Shown: in pieces, positions 45,382-56,432 of the stretch | Position numbering within the stretch: position 1 is the first letter of the stretch | Layout of the letters: each line of letters begins with the position of its first letter | Assembly: GCA_029990175.1 (NCBI GenBank) | Contig: JARKIP010000017.1 | Span: 14,340,001 to 14,404,000 of the forward strand | Source of the DNA: Petunia secreta | Taxonomy: Eukaryota; Streptophyta; Magnoliopsida; Solanales; Solanaceae | Length of the DNA stretch: 64,000 nucleotides | Direction: 5' to 3' | Notes under the pieces: model-generated | What the model saw: the letters and a program-made list of their open reading frames with translations, nothing else | The model's database searches: none | What the model was told of the DNA's origin: nothing | Made by a program: the position numbers and the translations under genes

Positions 45382-45909
45382 GCGTCCGAAGGCAACAAGT
45401 GTGTTCGAGCAGACAATCGAGAACCGAAGCCAAAGCTTACCGAAGTCAAAGTCTGCCGAACACAAGTTAATTCAGCCCTGCGTGGCTTATTTCTATTGGT
45501 CGCCTGTGACCCTTTTACTAGTTTACCCTTAGTATTTCCTATATAAACCTTGTTTCCTTTCATTGTAGATAGCTAGTTTTTGAATATTGATGAATTGAAT
45601 GAAAGTGCCGAGCACATTTCTTCTTGTCTCCGTCGTGAGCAAAACCCCGGTGAGGGCTTTTAAGGACTTGTGGCTTTCGATTAATCCGATTGAACATTCC
45701 TCTTGATCATTCAGTTTGCAAGAGGCAATGTTCTCTTGAGGATTGTTGCATAGTATAGGTGATCCTTGTATCCCTTTCGATTGAGCTTTGAGACAGGTTC
45801 CTCACTGTTCTTTCGAAAGAAGCAAGTTTTGTCTTGCTTCTATCTTTTATCTTTCTTGTTTGTCTTCCGCGTTTGTGCTTAGCAATTCCTTCGGATTTGC
45901 ATTGCACCA
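45159..45909 (+). repeat. Element B 3' LTR (751 bp)
   Basis: Same length as the 5' LTR. The four differences seen are in GTGAC/TGAGG, TCTC/TGTCG, TTTCG/AATTAA and TTGTTT/GTC contexts. CTCTC follows at 45910-45914. Confidence 0.95.
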
Positions 45910-46533
45910 CTCTCGCCTTGGTTCCATAGCCCATAGTACTACTCCTACTACAACCATCCACGCCCCTCACGGCATACATCCCCTTTGTAGCAAAAGCAAC
46001 ACCATCTATCATACCAACCTCCTTATGGGAATTAGAAGCATTAGGTCGCTTAGCGTACCTAGAAGATGCAAGCTTCTTCTTTCCCACGGAACAACCACCA
46101 CCACCTCCCATACTAATGGAAGGTCCACTACTACTCCCTTGCACACCGTTAGCAACACTAAGAGAAGATGCATAAGAATAACTCACATGCTCAACATCAT
46201 CATCAATTCTATCTATGTCACTATCAACAATATCAAATTCTTCACAAGAAGAGTAAGTAGGATCAATGTACCTTGAAGCGTCACCATCTTCGATTTCTTG
46301 ACTAGAAGCATAGGCATCATCACATTCTTCATCACAAGCCCATAGTCTTCATCAATCTCACGATCATCATAGTGAACCGCTTCATCTCCATAGGAGCCAT
46401 GGTTTCCATCATCAGAGTAATGGTCTTCATCCTCGCCATAGGAACCATAGTCTCCATCTTCACCATACGAGTTATAACAACTCGCATCATCCCCACAAGA
46501 GCCATAATCTACTCCATCATCATTATCCGACAT
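45910..46533 (-). pseudogene. Element A ORF1, 5' part (acidic)
   Basis: It begins MSDNDDGVDYGSCGDDAS at 46533 and is rich in Asp, Glu, Gly, Ser and Tyr. There is a frameshift near 46345, after which the frame reads CDDAYASSQEIEDGDAS, then SYSYASSLSVANGVQG and GGGGGCSVGKKKLASSRYAK. It meets element B at 45909. One copy of the CTCTC duplication keeps the frame in phase with 38373 on the far side, so B split a continuous frame. I do not recognise a domain; its place after the leader is where gag would be. Confidence 0.55.
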
Positions 46534-47515
46534 TGTTGCAACACCACAAGATTAACCTCCCAAAAGTCACTCCCTCACGTGTATCACTCAATTTATGAAC
46601 ACTCAAAGGTGAGCCTTGACAACTTGGGAACCGAGGTGATCACAACTAGTATGTCCAAGTTAAAGTTCGGAATGGAGTTAATGAGACTCGATGTACGGAC
46701 GGCTATTTAAAGTGCGCACTTGAGGCCAAAAGGAGTTCTACGACTCTTCTTTGAATTCTAATCTCCTCTACGCACGAGTGTCCTAATATACTAAAGGATT
46801 AGTGTCAATGGAGTAGGCCAATTACCCTAGAAACACTAACCAAGAAGTTAGGAAACCAACGGAACACAAAAGGAACGAAACGGAAACAAATCCGAGCCGT
46901 TTCAGGGCTAGGCGCTCCGCCCAGTGGGGGAGGTGCTCCGCCCAGCTGTGGGAGGCGCTCCGCCTGGGTGGCAGGCGCTCCGCCTAGCTGACCTTACTGC
47001 ACAAAAGGTGGGCGGTCCGCCCAGGTCCGAGGCACTCCGCCTGGGACGCGATTTCAGCATTTTTTCCCAACGGGTTTTAGTGATTTTGGCCAACTTTTTG
47101 GTTCGATTTCAACCCGATACAACAAATCAATGATACCCAATGGTGTATACAACTATAACAATCAATCCCCAATAGTTTTCAACTCCAAACAAACAACAAC
47201 AAGCTTCGATTCAAGATTGAAGCGTTTTCAAGAATTTTCAAACTTTTTGGATTTTGATTTTGGAAATTTTGATTCGTAACACCAAAACACGATATGTGGG
47301 TATCAAAACTACGGGAATACAATAAGGAACAAACCCCCAATACTTTTTAATACTTGGGGATTCGATTCCAACCCGATCTACCAAATTTTCTTGAGTTTTC
47401 TAATTTTTCAATTGTTTTGTTTTTCTTCAAATTTTCAAGAACAATCACAACAACAACAACAATACTAACATGTTGAACAAGGAACGGGGGTTTGTAAGAA
47501 CATAACCCGAGCCTT
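46534..47515 (-). other. Element A leader with GC-rich palindromes
   Basis: Between ORF1 and the primer site. 46910-47045 has six GGCGCTCCGCC-type words, including one GGCGGTCCGCC. Otherwise AT-rich. No other gene. Confidence 0.7.
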
Positions 47516-47527
47516 GCTCTGATACCA
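47516..47527 (-). other. Primer binding site, element A
   Basis: The minus strand reads TGGTATCAGAGC, two bases from the 5' LTR. Confidence 0.95.
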
Positions 47528-47529
47528 AC

Positions 47530-48299
47530 TGATAAAGGGCAAAACACGCGGAAGCTAAATACGATACAAACAATGCAGAAGCGATAAAACACAAGATAGA
47601 TGATATCAAAGATATCGGGAAACAAGGATTGGGGAGTCAAGAAACGAGAAGAAAGAACGGATAAATGAATTCAAGACATGAATTAAATATCCAAAAAGGG
47701 AGAAATGAAATTCGAACCTTACAAGGAATTCATACTAGTGATGAATCTCCATAGGTTATCAAGTCGTACAAGATTCACGAAGCGATCCGCTTCGAACTCG
47801 AAGGCTCGGCCTTTCTCGTTCTCTCTCAATTTCTATACTCAAAGTTGGCTATTGGAAGAAATGGCTAAGTGTTCCTATTTATAGTTTTCCATAAGGGTAG
47901 GTGAAATGTCTAAAATGCCCCCAAAGCTAATACATACAAGCCACTTAAGGGCAAAATAGGAACTTTGCTCCAAAAATCATCCAAGCTTCAGCGTTGGGCG
48001 CTCCGCCTGGAATCCGGGCGCTCCGCCTGAACCCTTTGTTAGCTGGGCGCTCCTCCTAGAGCTGGGCGCTCCACCCTGGGCGCTCCGCCTGGAATTTGGG
48101 CGCTCCGCCAAGAGTGCCTTGAAGCTGGGCGCTCCGCCTGGCTTCTAGGCGCTCCGCCTGACTGTGCTGGGTGCTCCTCCTTCCTTGGTGCTCCGATGCA
48201 TTATCTTCAAGTCGTTTCCGGAGACCTTGACTTGCATTCCTTGTGCTCTCAAGCTTGGTTCTTGATGGTTGGTATCTTAGCTCGATTTGCCCCGCATCA
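47530..48299 (-). repeat. Element A 5' LTR (770 bp)
   Basis: Direct-repeat partner of 35096-35855, with nine GGCGCTCCGCC-type words at 47995-48175 and a TATA box at 47884-47877. CCAAT follows on the plus strand. Confidence 0.9.
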
Positions 48300-48304
48300 C
48301 CAAT

Positions 48305-49230
48305 CAACGTTATATATTTTCATATATAATTTTTTAATCAAGATATTTTACCTAAAATTTAAATAACATATATCTGATGATAGTAATTAAGTTCATTAAT
48401 ATGTTCAATTATGAAATTCTCACAAGTACGTTCTCCCTCATTCTCTATCGTGTATATAGATTTTGAGTTCTAGTTATCATCGATGAAACAGAAACGAACA
48501 CATGAACTAAAAGTTATGGACACTACTATTTATAATGTAGGAACAAAAATAAAATAAAATAAAATAAAGAAGAGAACGGAAGAATTCAAAATGTAGCGGA
48601 GAAACTAAGAAAAAGATGAAAGCACTACGGGCATACTCGACAAATGCACCCGTAAATTATTTTGTTCTATAGATACCGCCTTAATACATATGTCTACTTT
48701 CAAAGAAATCAAGATATAAATACAGAAACTTGGCCAAGATGGCGGGTGCACTGCACCTGAAAGCCTAGCATGTGGGTACACCTATGTGATAGAAATATAA
48801 TTTATATTATTATTTAAAATTCATTTAAGACAACTAGATAATATTTGAAATTTATATAAAATCTACTACTAACCTTAATATTTTTTTTCTAGCACTTCAT
48901 GCATTAAAATTTTATTTTATGTTATGTGTTGATTAACTTGGAGTTTTGATTCTTAAAGTGAAGTGCTAATACAAGTAAAATTATTTATATAGTTTATTCT
49001 TCTCATATTATATTATTGAAATAATTAACTTATATGTTTTCATTATTATTCACTCTTTTTTTTTATTTTGATTATAATATATTTATTATATAGGTATAAT
49101 ATAGAATAAAATATATTATGATATTAATTAAAAAAAAAATTATAAAGGTTTCATGATAATTTAGAAGGTAAAATATGGATTTTTAAAAGCTGAAAGAAAT
49201 AAAAAGAGGAGAATGATTATTTTTCATAAT
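48305..49230. other. Interior of element G
   Basis: AT-rich, no gene. 49200-49230 belongs to the right inverted arm of G, and TTTCATAAT at 49222-49230 is the target duplication of the next element. Confidence 0.6.
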
Positions 49231-50376
49231 GGCAAAATAGCTAAAATACCCCCTAAACTATAACTTTTTTACCAACTTGACACTTTAACTTTGCGGGAGT
49301 CCTAACACCTCCTTAAACTACCTCAAAGTGATATAAATACCACATTTTTGGACACTTTGCAAAGAAAGTGTGTTGCACCTCCCAGCCCATGCGTGAAGAC
49401 CACATGATTAAGTCAAAAATGATTTTTTTTCATTTCTTATATCAGAATATATATTTATTTAATTACTATTTTATTTTCTCTTTTCTTTCTTTAACTTTTT
49501 AATTTGTTGTTCTTCTTCTTCCACCAACAAGCTCCTCCACCGGTACCACACCTCCATTTCCTCCATCACCTCTACGTTCACCACCTCCACCCTACAGATA
49601 AAAGAGATTGTCACCTAAATGCTTCTTTTATCTTTTTCTTTCTTTTTCTTTTGGTTCAGATTTGACAAAAAATCGTGGAGTTGCCATTTTTTCCGGCGAC
49701 CACGCCAAAGCTTCTAAAGTGTCGTTTTTTCGGTCTTCGTTATCGCCACATTCAGACATATCCCAATGAGAAAAAGCTTACTACCTAAATTAATTATCAC
49801 TAATACAGTACAGATCATTTGTCAAATTAAATTTTGGAAACCAACCAAAAATCACAGTTTAACAATTCAATAATTTGTATTGTTGATGTCGACGATCTTT
49901 GCTTAAGTGGGGAGATTGATGCGCGCCAATTCGTCTAAGCACTCTTTCATTTCCTCATTCAGTGAGGTAAAAGCTTGACCTTTCTCTTTTTCTTTTGCAT
50001 CCTTTCATAGTTTTGAGAATAGTTTTGAATTGAAACCGAACTATCAATGTTTGATCTGAAGGTGATAGTGATGACGTTTACGACGGTGGAAGAACAAGAC
50101 ATTGAAAAAATGGAAAAGAGATAACAAGAAAAAAAAAACGTAAAGTGATAACGGAAATTTAAAAAATATAAATAAAAAGTAACTTTTATAAGAATGACAC
50201 ATGGCAAGTAATGAGTGGTGCGTAAAATCACTTATTGTCTTAAAACTGAAATTTGTTGAAAAGGGGACAATAATACCAGTTCCTAGTTGTTCAAGGGGTA
50301 GATAGGACCCCCGCAAAGTTTAAGTGTCAAGTTGGAGAAAAAGTTATAGTTTAGGGGATATTTTAGCTATTTTGCC
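49231..50376. mobile_element. Mutator-type MITE with about 90-bp TIRs (1146 bp)
   Basis: The left arm GGCAAAATAGCTAAAATACC and the reverse-complemented right arm GGCAAAATAGCTAAAATATC stay similar for about 90 bp (ACTATAACTTTTT, CAACTTGACACTT, CTTTGCGGG). TTTCATAAT flanks both ends (49222-49230 and 50377-50385), a perfect 9-bp duplication. It is inserted in the right arm of element G. No transposase. Confidence 0.9.
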
Positions 50377-50446
50377 TTTCATAATTGAGGGAAAGTTTGA
50401 TTTTAAATCAAAGTTTGCGTGTAAATAATTTCATCCAAACAAAAAT

Positions 50447-51038
50447 TAAAAGGTTTGGCAACATAAGTTCCAAATTCCAACATCAAATCCCCAAATCAGA
50501 AAGTACATCAGCTCCATGTGCTTGAAGTTCACTCACATCCCAGCCAGCTAACAAAATGCAAATATGACACCAAAGAGTTGCTCACCTAAGGATCATTATC
50601 GCCATTATCATATTACTATTATTCAAGCAACAGTTGCATGTGGACAAAATATGAAACTCATATGCGCGCTAAAGCAGCCACTTACAGAGCGACAAAAATG
50701 AACTAACATAACCAAACACACCACATGTAAATCCACAAATAATACTCTGAGTTCCATTATTTGTATGTTTCAAAATAGATTTAAACTAAATCAAGGAATA
50801 GGAGAGAAAAATAGTAGAACAATGGCTTTGTCTTACAGTTCATTTCATGTTTTGCCTTTTTCCAACCCTCAGTCCCCACCCTTCTTTCAAGCCCATTCAC
50901 AAAATTTTCCTATCATGAATAGTAAATGTGTACTCTTGGAACTCAACTTCCTTGTCTCGTTCTTTTTTCTCAGCTCTAAAAAGAACAGATAAAAAGAACC
51001 AAATATATATTTTTCTTACCACCTTGTAGTTTAACAAG
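50447..51038. other. Region downstream of the AAA-ATPase gene, with its probable 3' UTR
   Basis: No further gene. The 3' UTR of the minus-strand gene should lie in the right part of this region. Confidence 0.5.
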
Positions 51039-52574
51039 CTAATGTACCTTCTCATCATGTGATTCATTTTCCATGTCACATTTGTTCAGTCTCACTTGCA
51101 ATTCACCTTCTTTAGGACTCTCTAGTGCCCTTTTCTCTTGCTCTTCAACATCTTCAACATCAGCAGCAGAAGTTGATTTTACTGTATTATTCCTGATCCG
51201 CTCAGCCCTTGTCTTCAAAGCTTCCAGCAATTCCCAAACGGCCTTGTCTTTGTTTCTCCTATTCTTGATCAACACTTCACTTATATCAGCAGGTGTCATT
51301 TCAGCTTTCTCAATCACTTGCTCCAGTTGCTCTAGAAGTTGCTTCTCCACATCATCATCGTCGTATCCCAAGTAATTCTTCAAGAGAATCTTCAAGGCTG
51401 GAAAAGAACAGTAACTCATGTGAATGTGCATGTCCATTCTCCCACACCTCAGCAGTGCAGGATCAAGCTTCTCAATGTGATTGGTTGTAAATACAAATAT
51501 CCTCTCACTCCCACAACATGACCATAAACCATCAGTAAAATTTAATAAACCAGAAAGAGTTATGGTATTCCCACCATCTTCACTATTATTTGAATTGCTC
51601 CCGGGAGGAGACGAAACACTGTAGTTATCCCTACCACCAGCAGTAGTATTATTTTTCCTATTAGTCAAATTGATCGAGCAATCAATATCCTCGATGACAA
51701 TGATAGATTTTGAACTTGTCTTCATCAACAACTTCCTCAACTCGGAGTTAGTATGCACCTCAGTTAATTCAAGATCATAAATATCATAACCAAGAAAATT
51801 AGCCATAGCAGCAATCATGCTAGACTTGCCTGTCCCTGGTGGTCCGTAAAGAAGATAACCTCTTTTCCAAGCCCTACCAGTTCTTTGGTAAAAAGATTCA
51901 CCATTAGCAAAATCCAAAAGATCTGCCATAATCTCAGCCTTTTTGTCAGGATCCATAGCAAGTGTCTCAAAAGTACTGGGATGTTTAAAAGGTACCGACT
52001 CCCAAGGATGGCCTCGTGAATCAAGTGAACCCCCACGTGAATTCGTGTACAACAAGCGATCTTGATTTTTCCTACGAATCTCATTAGCTTTTTCCATGAC
52101 AAAATCTAGATAAGACCCTAACACCATTGCTTTATCTTTCTTCTTTGCACGTAAAAGGAAACCCCTTTTTTCTTCTGGAAGTGGACGCCAAGAAAATGTC
52201 TGGGACTGCCTAGGGGTGACAACGTGTTCCCACAAGACTCTAACACCGTTGAACGTGTCGATAAGCGAATCGTTATTAGACAGACCAAAAGTGATGGTGC
52301 TGGAATTGAGTCCACGGGTGAGACTTAAGCGATTGCCAGTGATGGAGGCAGAGCTGCTGAGGTAAAGTTGAACAGCGTTGTAAAGTTCATTGGTGTTAAC
52401 CCCGTCGATTTCCGTGATGTCGTAGTAGCAATAGGCAGAGAACCAGTTGCAGATGCGATGCAAGAACTTGAGGGATGCAAAACGGAGCTCTGGTGGGAAT
52501 ACTGTTTGAAGAAGGCTTTGACAGAATGCCCAAACTCCCATCATTGATGCCAGGGTTGTCCATAACTCTCTCAT
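51039..52574 (-). CDS. AAA-ATPase, BCS1-like plant family (At5g57480 type), 511 aa
   Basis: A single-exon, uninterrupted frame. A hydrophobic N-terminal segment at about 8-26 (LASMMGVWAFCQSLLQTVF) probably anchors it in a membrane. The plant AAA-associated domain follows at about 27-125. The AAA+ core has Walker A GPPGTGKS at 244-251, Walker B IIVIEDID at 291-298, sensor 1 FVFTTNH at 360-366 and the arginine-finger block RCGRMD at 376-381. A low-complexity Asn/Ser/Gly insert lies at about 305-335 and an acidic tail after 465. The length and absence of introns fit this plant family, whose members act at mitochondria or ER in stress and development; the exact role of this copy is inferred only. 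It is the only intact host gene here. Confidence 0.93.
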   Translation of the reverse strand: MRELWTTLASMMGVWAFCQSLLQTVFPPELRFASLKFLHRICNWFSAYCYYDITEIDGVNTNELYNAVQLYLSSSASITGNRLSLTRGLNSSTITFGLSNNDSLIDTFNGVRVLWEHVVTPRQSQTFSWRPLPEEKRGFLLRAKKKDKAMVLGSYLDFVMEKANEIRRKNQDRLLYTNSRGGSLDSRGHPWESVPFKHPSTFETLAMDPDKKAEIMADLLDFANGESFYQRTGRAWKRGYLLYGPPGTGKSSMIAAMANFLGYDIYDLELTEVHTNSELRKLLMKTSSKSIIVIEDIDCSINLTNRKNNTTAGGRDNYSVSSPPGSNSNNSEDGGNTITLSGLLNFTDGLWSCCGSERIFVFTTNHIEKLDPALLRCGRMDMHIHMSYCSFPALKILLKNYLGYDDDDVEKQLLEQLEQVIEKAEMTPADISEVLIKNRRNKDKAVWELLEALKTRAERIRNNTVKSTSAADVEDVEEQEKRALESPKEGELQVRLNKCDMENESHDEKVH

Positions 52575-52697
52575 TTTCAGATGAATCTCTTTTGGTTTAC
52601 GATTGTGATGTATAGAGAAAATTGATGGGTTGGAAAACGAAAGGCTTGAAAAGTTTTTGAAGTTTCTTATACTTTTTTAGGGACTCGGCGGAAGGTG

Positions 52698-52703
52698 TTT
52701 ATA
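52698..52703 (-). promoter_or_regulatory. TATA box of the AAA-ATPase gene
   Basis: The minus strand reads CTCTATAAACACC about 125 bp before the ATG, a plausible position for a plant core promoter with a 90-100 nt 5' UTR. Confidence 0.6.
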
Positions 52704-52709
52704 GAGGAT

Positions 52710-53304
52710 TGCTGAGCATCTTGGGTTTATACTAGGGGGGTGGGGGTGATAGGAGGAGGATTAAAGAGAAGGAAAAAGGAGTCTAAAAAGGTGAAACTTT
52801 TTGTTTTGAGAAGAGAGTTGGGCTGGCAATGAGCAAGAGTGTAATCAGATAGTCACTAGTCTACAAATTACATTACAGAGAAAAGGAGTAGGACCCACAT
52901 TGACAGGGTGAAGGGTCCAGGGTAGAGTTTGAAAAATAAAACAAAAAGGAGTTTTGGATGGCTGAGTGAGTTGGTTTAGATGATGGGACCTTGTAGGTGG
53001 GTTGTAGAGTTGGATTTTAGTGCACAGACGTTCTTTTTCAAAATTTAAACCATTTCTTTTTTCTTCTATCTTATTATGGAAAATAAGAATCATTACTTTC
53101 AGATTGCGAAAATAAGAGAAGGGGGTGTGGGTGTGATAGGGGGTGTGGGTGTTTTATTCTGTAAAACTAATATGGAAGATCTTTTCGAAAGTGACAATAA
53201 TGTGAGGGTTTAATGTTTTACCATAAAAATAAAAGAATTTAGGTTTGACAGCGTTTCACTTCCAACTGCCGACTTGTCAATGTATGACAACCTACAAACT
53301 TAAA
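52710..53304. other. Upstream region of the AAA-ATPase gene
   Basis: No gene. G-rich tracts occur near 52735-52760 (GGGGGGTGGGGGTGATAGG) and 53118-53152. Confidence 0.5.
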
Positions 53305-53612
53305 CTAAGCCAGCGTTTGGACATATATTTCGTTGAAACTTGAGAATTTTGAGTTTTTGAAGTTGAGTTGAAATTTTTTTTTTAAAACTTGAAATTGTGT
53401 TTGAACATACATTTCACTTGAAAAAATATTTGAAGTTCTATGAGTAAAATATATAAAATTTCTCAAAAAATTCCAAAAAATGGTCTCGGTCACTTTTTGG
53501 TTTTTGGAACTTTTTGCTCCAATTTTTGGTCAAATACTATACACAAACAGTTTTTCACCCAAAAATTCTAAAAAAATCTTCCCAAAAAGTATAAACAAAC
53601 AGGAGCTAAATA
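53305..53612. mobile_element. Possible small MITE
   Basis: CAGCGTTTGGACATA on the left and, reverse-complemented, GCTCCTGTTTGTTTATA on the right resemble a common plant MITE with AAACTTGAAATT-type interior runs. No clear target duplication. Confidence 0.3.
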
Positions 53613-54683
53613 AAACAATGAAAACGAAATAGGAATACATTCTCAATAAGAAGTCATACTCTTTCAACCTGGTTTGTAAAATATTCTGTTATTGGGTAGC
53701 ATTTTACGAAAAGTTTTTATTTTGAAATGTATTTACATAAACTATTTCTCTTTTTTAGTTCAAAAACACCCTTAAAATGCCAAAGGCTTACCGAAAACTA
53801 GTAAAAAATATTTTTAGAACTTACTAACTTAAACACAACAAATTATTTCCTAAAGCTTGTTCTATATCCAAATCTTTTCAAAAATAAAATCCAAAAAATT
53901 GGGCTGTGTGCTTCCAATGGTATTCCGCATTGTTGACAGTGCATGTGCTTCTGAATTCTTAAGTATCTGCTCATGTTTATGTTGCTTGATGCAGTAGCCA
54001 AAATCTCATCTTGGAATATTTTCTTGGAGTATTCATTCTTGGTTGGGGAAGTAGTCCAAAAAGGAGAAAAGATTTGGGGAAAATCTTCATTGATTTTCTT
54101 CCAAATTGATAGATCCCATAGAAGAAACGTTATTGGTCTGCCTTTTTACCCATATATAATTGCTAGCCTTATTTTTCCCTTTTAAATCGATAATTTGTCT
54201 GAAGTTTTTACAGAAGTAAGTTTCTCGGCATGCCAAATCTTGTAATACACATTGTTATAAAATAATGTCAGAATTTTCAAACCCAAGCTTTGAATAGATA
54301 ATTTTCTCCACGTTTTCGGCATTCTTCACCTAACACCCGCAGAAACCATCTCTCAAGTTCCAGGACCAATTTTCCCCTGCCTCGTAACTGAAAAGACAAC
54401 TTCATTCAAATTCATCCAAATTGTACAAGTTTCAGTTACTACTAATAAATTTACCTCCAAGTTCATAGTTATCACAGGGGGCCTTAGATGCAGACCAATA
54501 TTGAATGCACTTTTGTCTATCTTGCCAAATTCACCTATCTACTTTCAATTATGAGCATGTCTTATCTCCGGTTATACAATCGGTCCAAACATTTTCTTAG
54601 GAGACGTTTAGTATGGGAGATTGGGTAAAATAATTTATGTATTGAATTTGGTATTGGCTTATCCAATGCTTGGTTGATATTTG
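53613..54683. other. Intergenic; probably contains the 3' LTR of copia element H
   Basis: The H pol stop and a purine-rich AGTGGGAGATAATGG end at 54681-54695, so the 3' LTR of H should begin near 54682 and run leftward. I cannot place its other end because no partner LTR is in the window. Confidence 0.4.
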
Positions 54684-55576
54684 AACCATTATCTCCCACT
54701 TAGACTCATAACGTCTACAACTCTAAGACCAATATCTTCTACATGCCTATCAAAAGTCTCTTTCGACAATGTCTTGGTAAAAGGGTCTGCCAGGTTGTCT
54801 GTCGACGCAATCTTTAAAACTTTCAACTTTCTTTTTCTTCACGAATTTTCTAATCACATGATATTTGTGATCAATGTACTTTACACCTTTGTGGTTCCGT
54901 GGGTCTTTTGCATTTTCGACCGCACCATTATTATCACTCCACAATGCAATGGGCACCTCAAATGAAGGAACTACTCTCAACTCTCGTAGAAACTTTTTGA
55001 ATGGAATCAGCAACACAACTTTACTTGATACTCCTCCAACTTATGGCTCTACCTCCTAAGGTAAACAAATATCCAGAGGTAGATTTTTTAGCATCCCTAT
55101 CATTCAAGAAGTCTGAGTCCGTGTACCCATTAAGCACTAGATCATCCGAACAATAGACCAGCATATAATCTCTAGTCCTTTTCAAATACTTGAATATATG
55201 CTTGACCACTGTCCAATGCTCTTGCCTAAGGTTAGACTGATATATGTTAACCATGCCAACAGAAAAGCAGATGTCAAGTTTAGTACACAACATCTCATAC
55301 ATAAGACTCCCTATAGCAGATGCACAAGGGATCGTCTTCATGCTCTCCTTCTCTTCTTCAGTCTTAGGAGACTATTTCTTAGAAAGAGCAATTCCATGTC
55401 TGAAAGATAGAAAACCCTTCTTGGAATCCTGCATAGCGAATTTGGCAAGAATTGTATCAATAGAAGGAGCCTAAGATAAACCTACCATCATTTTATTACA
55501 ATCTCGCATAAGCTTGATCCCAAAGATATGAGTGCCTTCTCCCAAATCTTTTATGTCAAAATGCATGGACAGCCAT
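54684..55576 (-). pseudogene. pol: Copia H: C-terminal RT and RNase H
   Basis: Fragments in several frames: HFDIKDLGEGTHIFGIKLMR just after the insertion site, FAMQDSKKGFLSFRHGIALS, IPCASAIGSLMYEMLCTKLD, TDSDFLNDRDAKKSTSGYLF, WRSIK, then RNase H (ALWSDNNGAVENAKDPRNHK, YIDHKYHVIRKFV) and the usual copia ending (STDNLADPFTKTLSKETFDR), stop at 54684. Confidence 0.88.
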
Positions 55577-56418
55577 TGATGCGGGATAAATTGAGCTAAG
55601 ATGCCAACTCTCATGGACCAAACTTGAAGGATGCAAGAAAGAGGAGACCAAGAGCTTTGGAGAAGAGTTGAAGGCACATCCCAAAGATCCGACGAAGGGT
55701 GAAGCATCCACGGCCAAGGGAGAGCATCACAAGGCCAAAAAGGAGCGCACCAAGGCAACCCAGGAAGAGGCAGACCGCCCACAGCTTTAGGCGGACCGCC
55801 TACCCAAGTCCCAGCTCTCAGGAAATACCATCAGGCGGACCGCCCCAAAATAGAGGCGGACCGCCCACCTTCTGCTGACTCCCAGCATGCTGAGAAGAGG
55901 CGGGCGCCTAGTCCATGAGGCGGACCGCCCACCACTGTTTTGTCTAGATGGGAGCTTCACTAGTTTTAAGTGTATTTCATATTCTAGCTCTAAGTGACCT
56001 TTTATGTATTGACCTCACTTGAGGGCATTTTAGTCATTTACTTTAGTCTTAGAAAGGGCCTATAAATAGAACCCTTAGGCATTTATTTGAGCTTAGCAAA
56101 CCTTGAAATATGGATGATGAACATTTGAATGAATCTCAATGAAAACCCGTGAGCAGGCTTGATTTCACTTGGTGGGTTCCAAGTTGAACATCGAATCTCT
56201 TGATCATTTTATTTACAAGAGCCGGGTGCCTCTTGAAGGTAGTTGCATAGTATAGGTGATTCTTGACATTCACCCGGGGTGTATCGAGACAAGTTCTTCG
56301 GTGCTACTTAGGTAATCGTTTCACGCTTCGTCTTGCTTTTTATCTCGATATCGCCTATCTTATTTTAACTTCCGCATTTTCATATCGTCTTTTCGCTTCC
56401 GTATTTTACCCTGCATCA
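55577..56418 (+). repeat. Element C 5' LTR (842 bp)
   Basis: TGATGCGGGATAAATTGAGC to CCCTGCATCA. Six GGCGGACCGCC-type words at 55780-55935 and a TATA box (CTATAAATAG) at 56061-56068. Confidence 0.92.
56061..56068 (+). promoter_or_regulatory. LTR TATA box, element C
   Basis: GGGCCTATAAATAGA, repeated at 59854-59861 in the 3' LTR. Confidence 0.6.
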
Positions 56419-56420
56419 GT

Positions 56421-56432
56421 TGGTATCAGAGC
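56421..56432 (+). other. Primer binding site, element C
   Basis: TGGTATCAGAGC, two bases after the LTR end. Confidence 0.95.

Larger units (their letters stand above)
38374..45909 (+). mobile_element. Element B: nearly intact CRM-like Ty3/gypsy retrotransposon
   Basis: Two 751-bp LTRs differ at only four positions that I can count. CTCTC lies directly outside both ends (38369-38373 and 45910-45914), a perfect duplication. Order: LTR, primer site, leader of about 1.19 kb, gag, protease, RT, RNase H, integrase, purine tract, LTR. The pol frame ends 223 bp inside the 3' LTR, and the integrase C-terminus has the RKERFP / LPGEYNVSNTFNVADL block followed by a PMTRSQAK tail. Both are features of the centromere-targeting CRM chromovirus clade. 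It inserted in element A in the opposite orientation and is the youngest LTR insertion here by LTR identity. Confidence 0.92.
35096..48299 (-). mobile_element. Element A: large non-autonomous LTR element, split by element B
   Basis: Read on minus: 5' LTR 48299-47530, primer site 47527-47516, leader with GC palindromes, ORF1 (46533 down to 45910, resuming at 38373 down to 37662), ORF2 (37752-35941), purine tract 35868-35856 and 3' LTR 35855-35096. CCAAT lies directly outside both ends (35091-35095 and 48300-48304), a perfect target duplication. No reverse transcriptase, RNase H or integrase. The 3' end is nearly identical to that of B and C, so B-like enzymes may have mobilised it (inference). 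Confidence 0.9.
34964..50436. mobile_element. Element G: TIR element hosting A (with B) and a MULE-MITE
   Basis: The left arm 34964-35053 (GGGTAAAAATTATTTTGACC, then AACTTTGATTTTAAAATCAA, then ATGAAAAATAATCATTCTCC) is inverted on the right, split between 49200-49230 and 50386-50436. AAAGAAAAAT (34954-34963) and AAACAAAAAT (50437-50446) flank the ends, a 10-bp duplication with one mismatch, which suggests a Mutator-like origin. Its own sequence is about 1.1 kb: 34964-35095, 48305-49230 and 50386-50436. No coding capacity. Confidence 0.75.
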
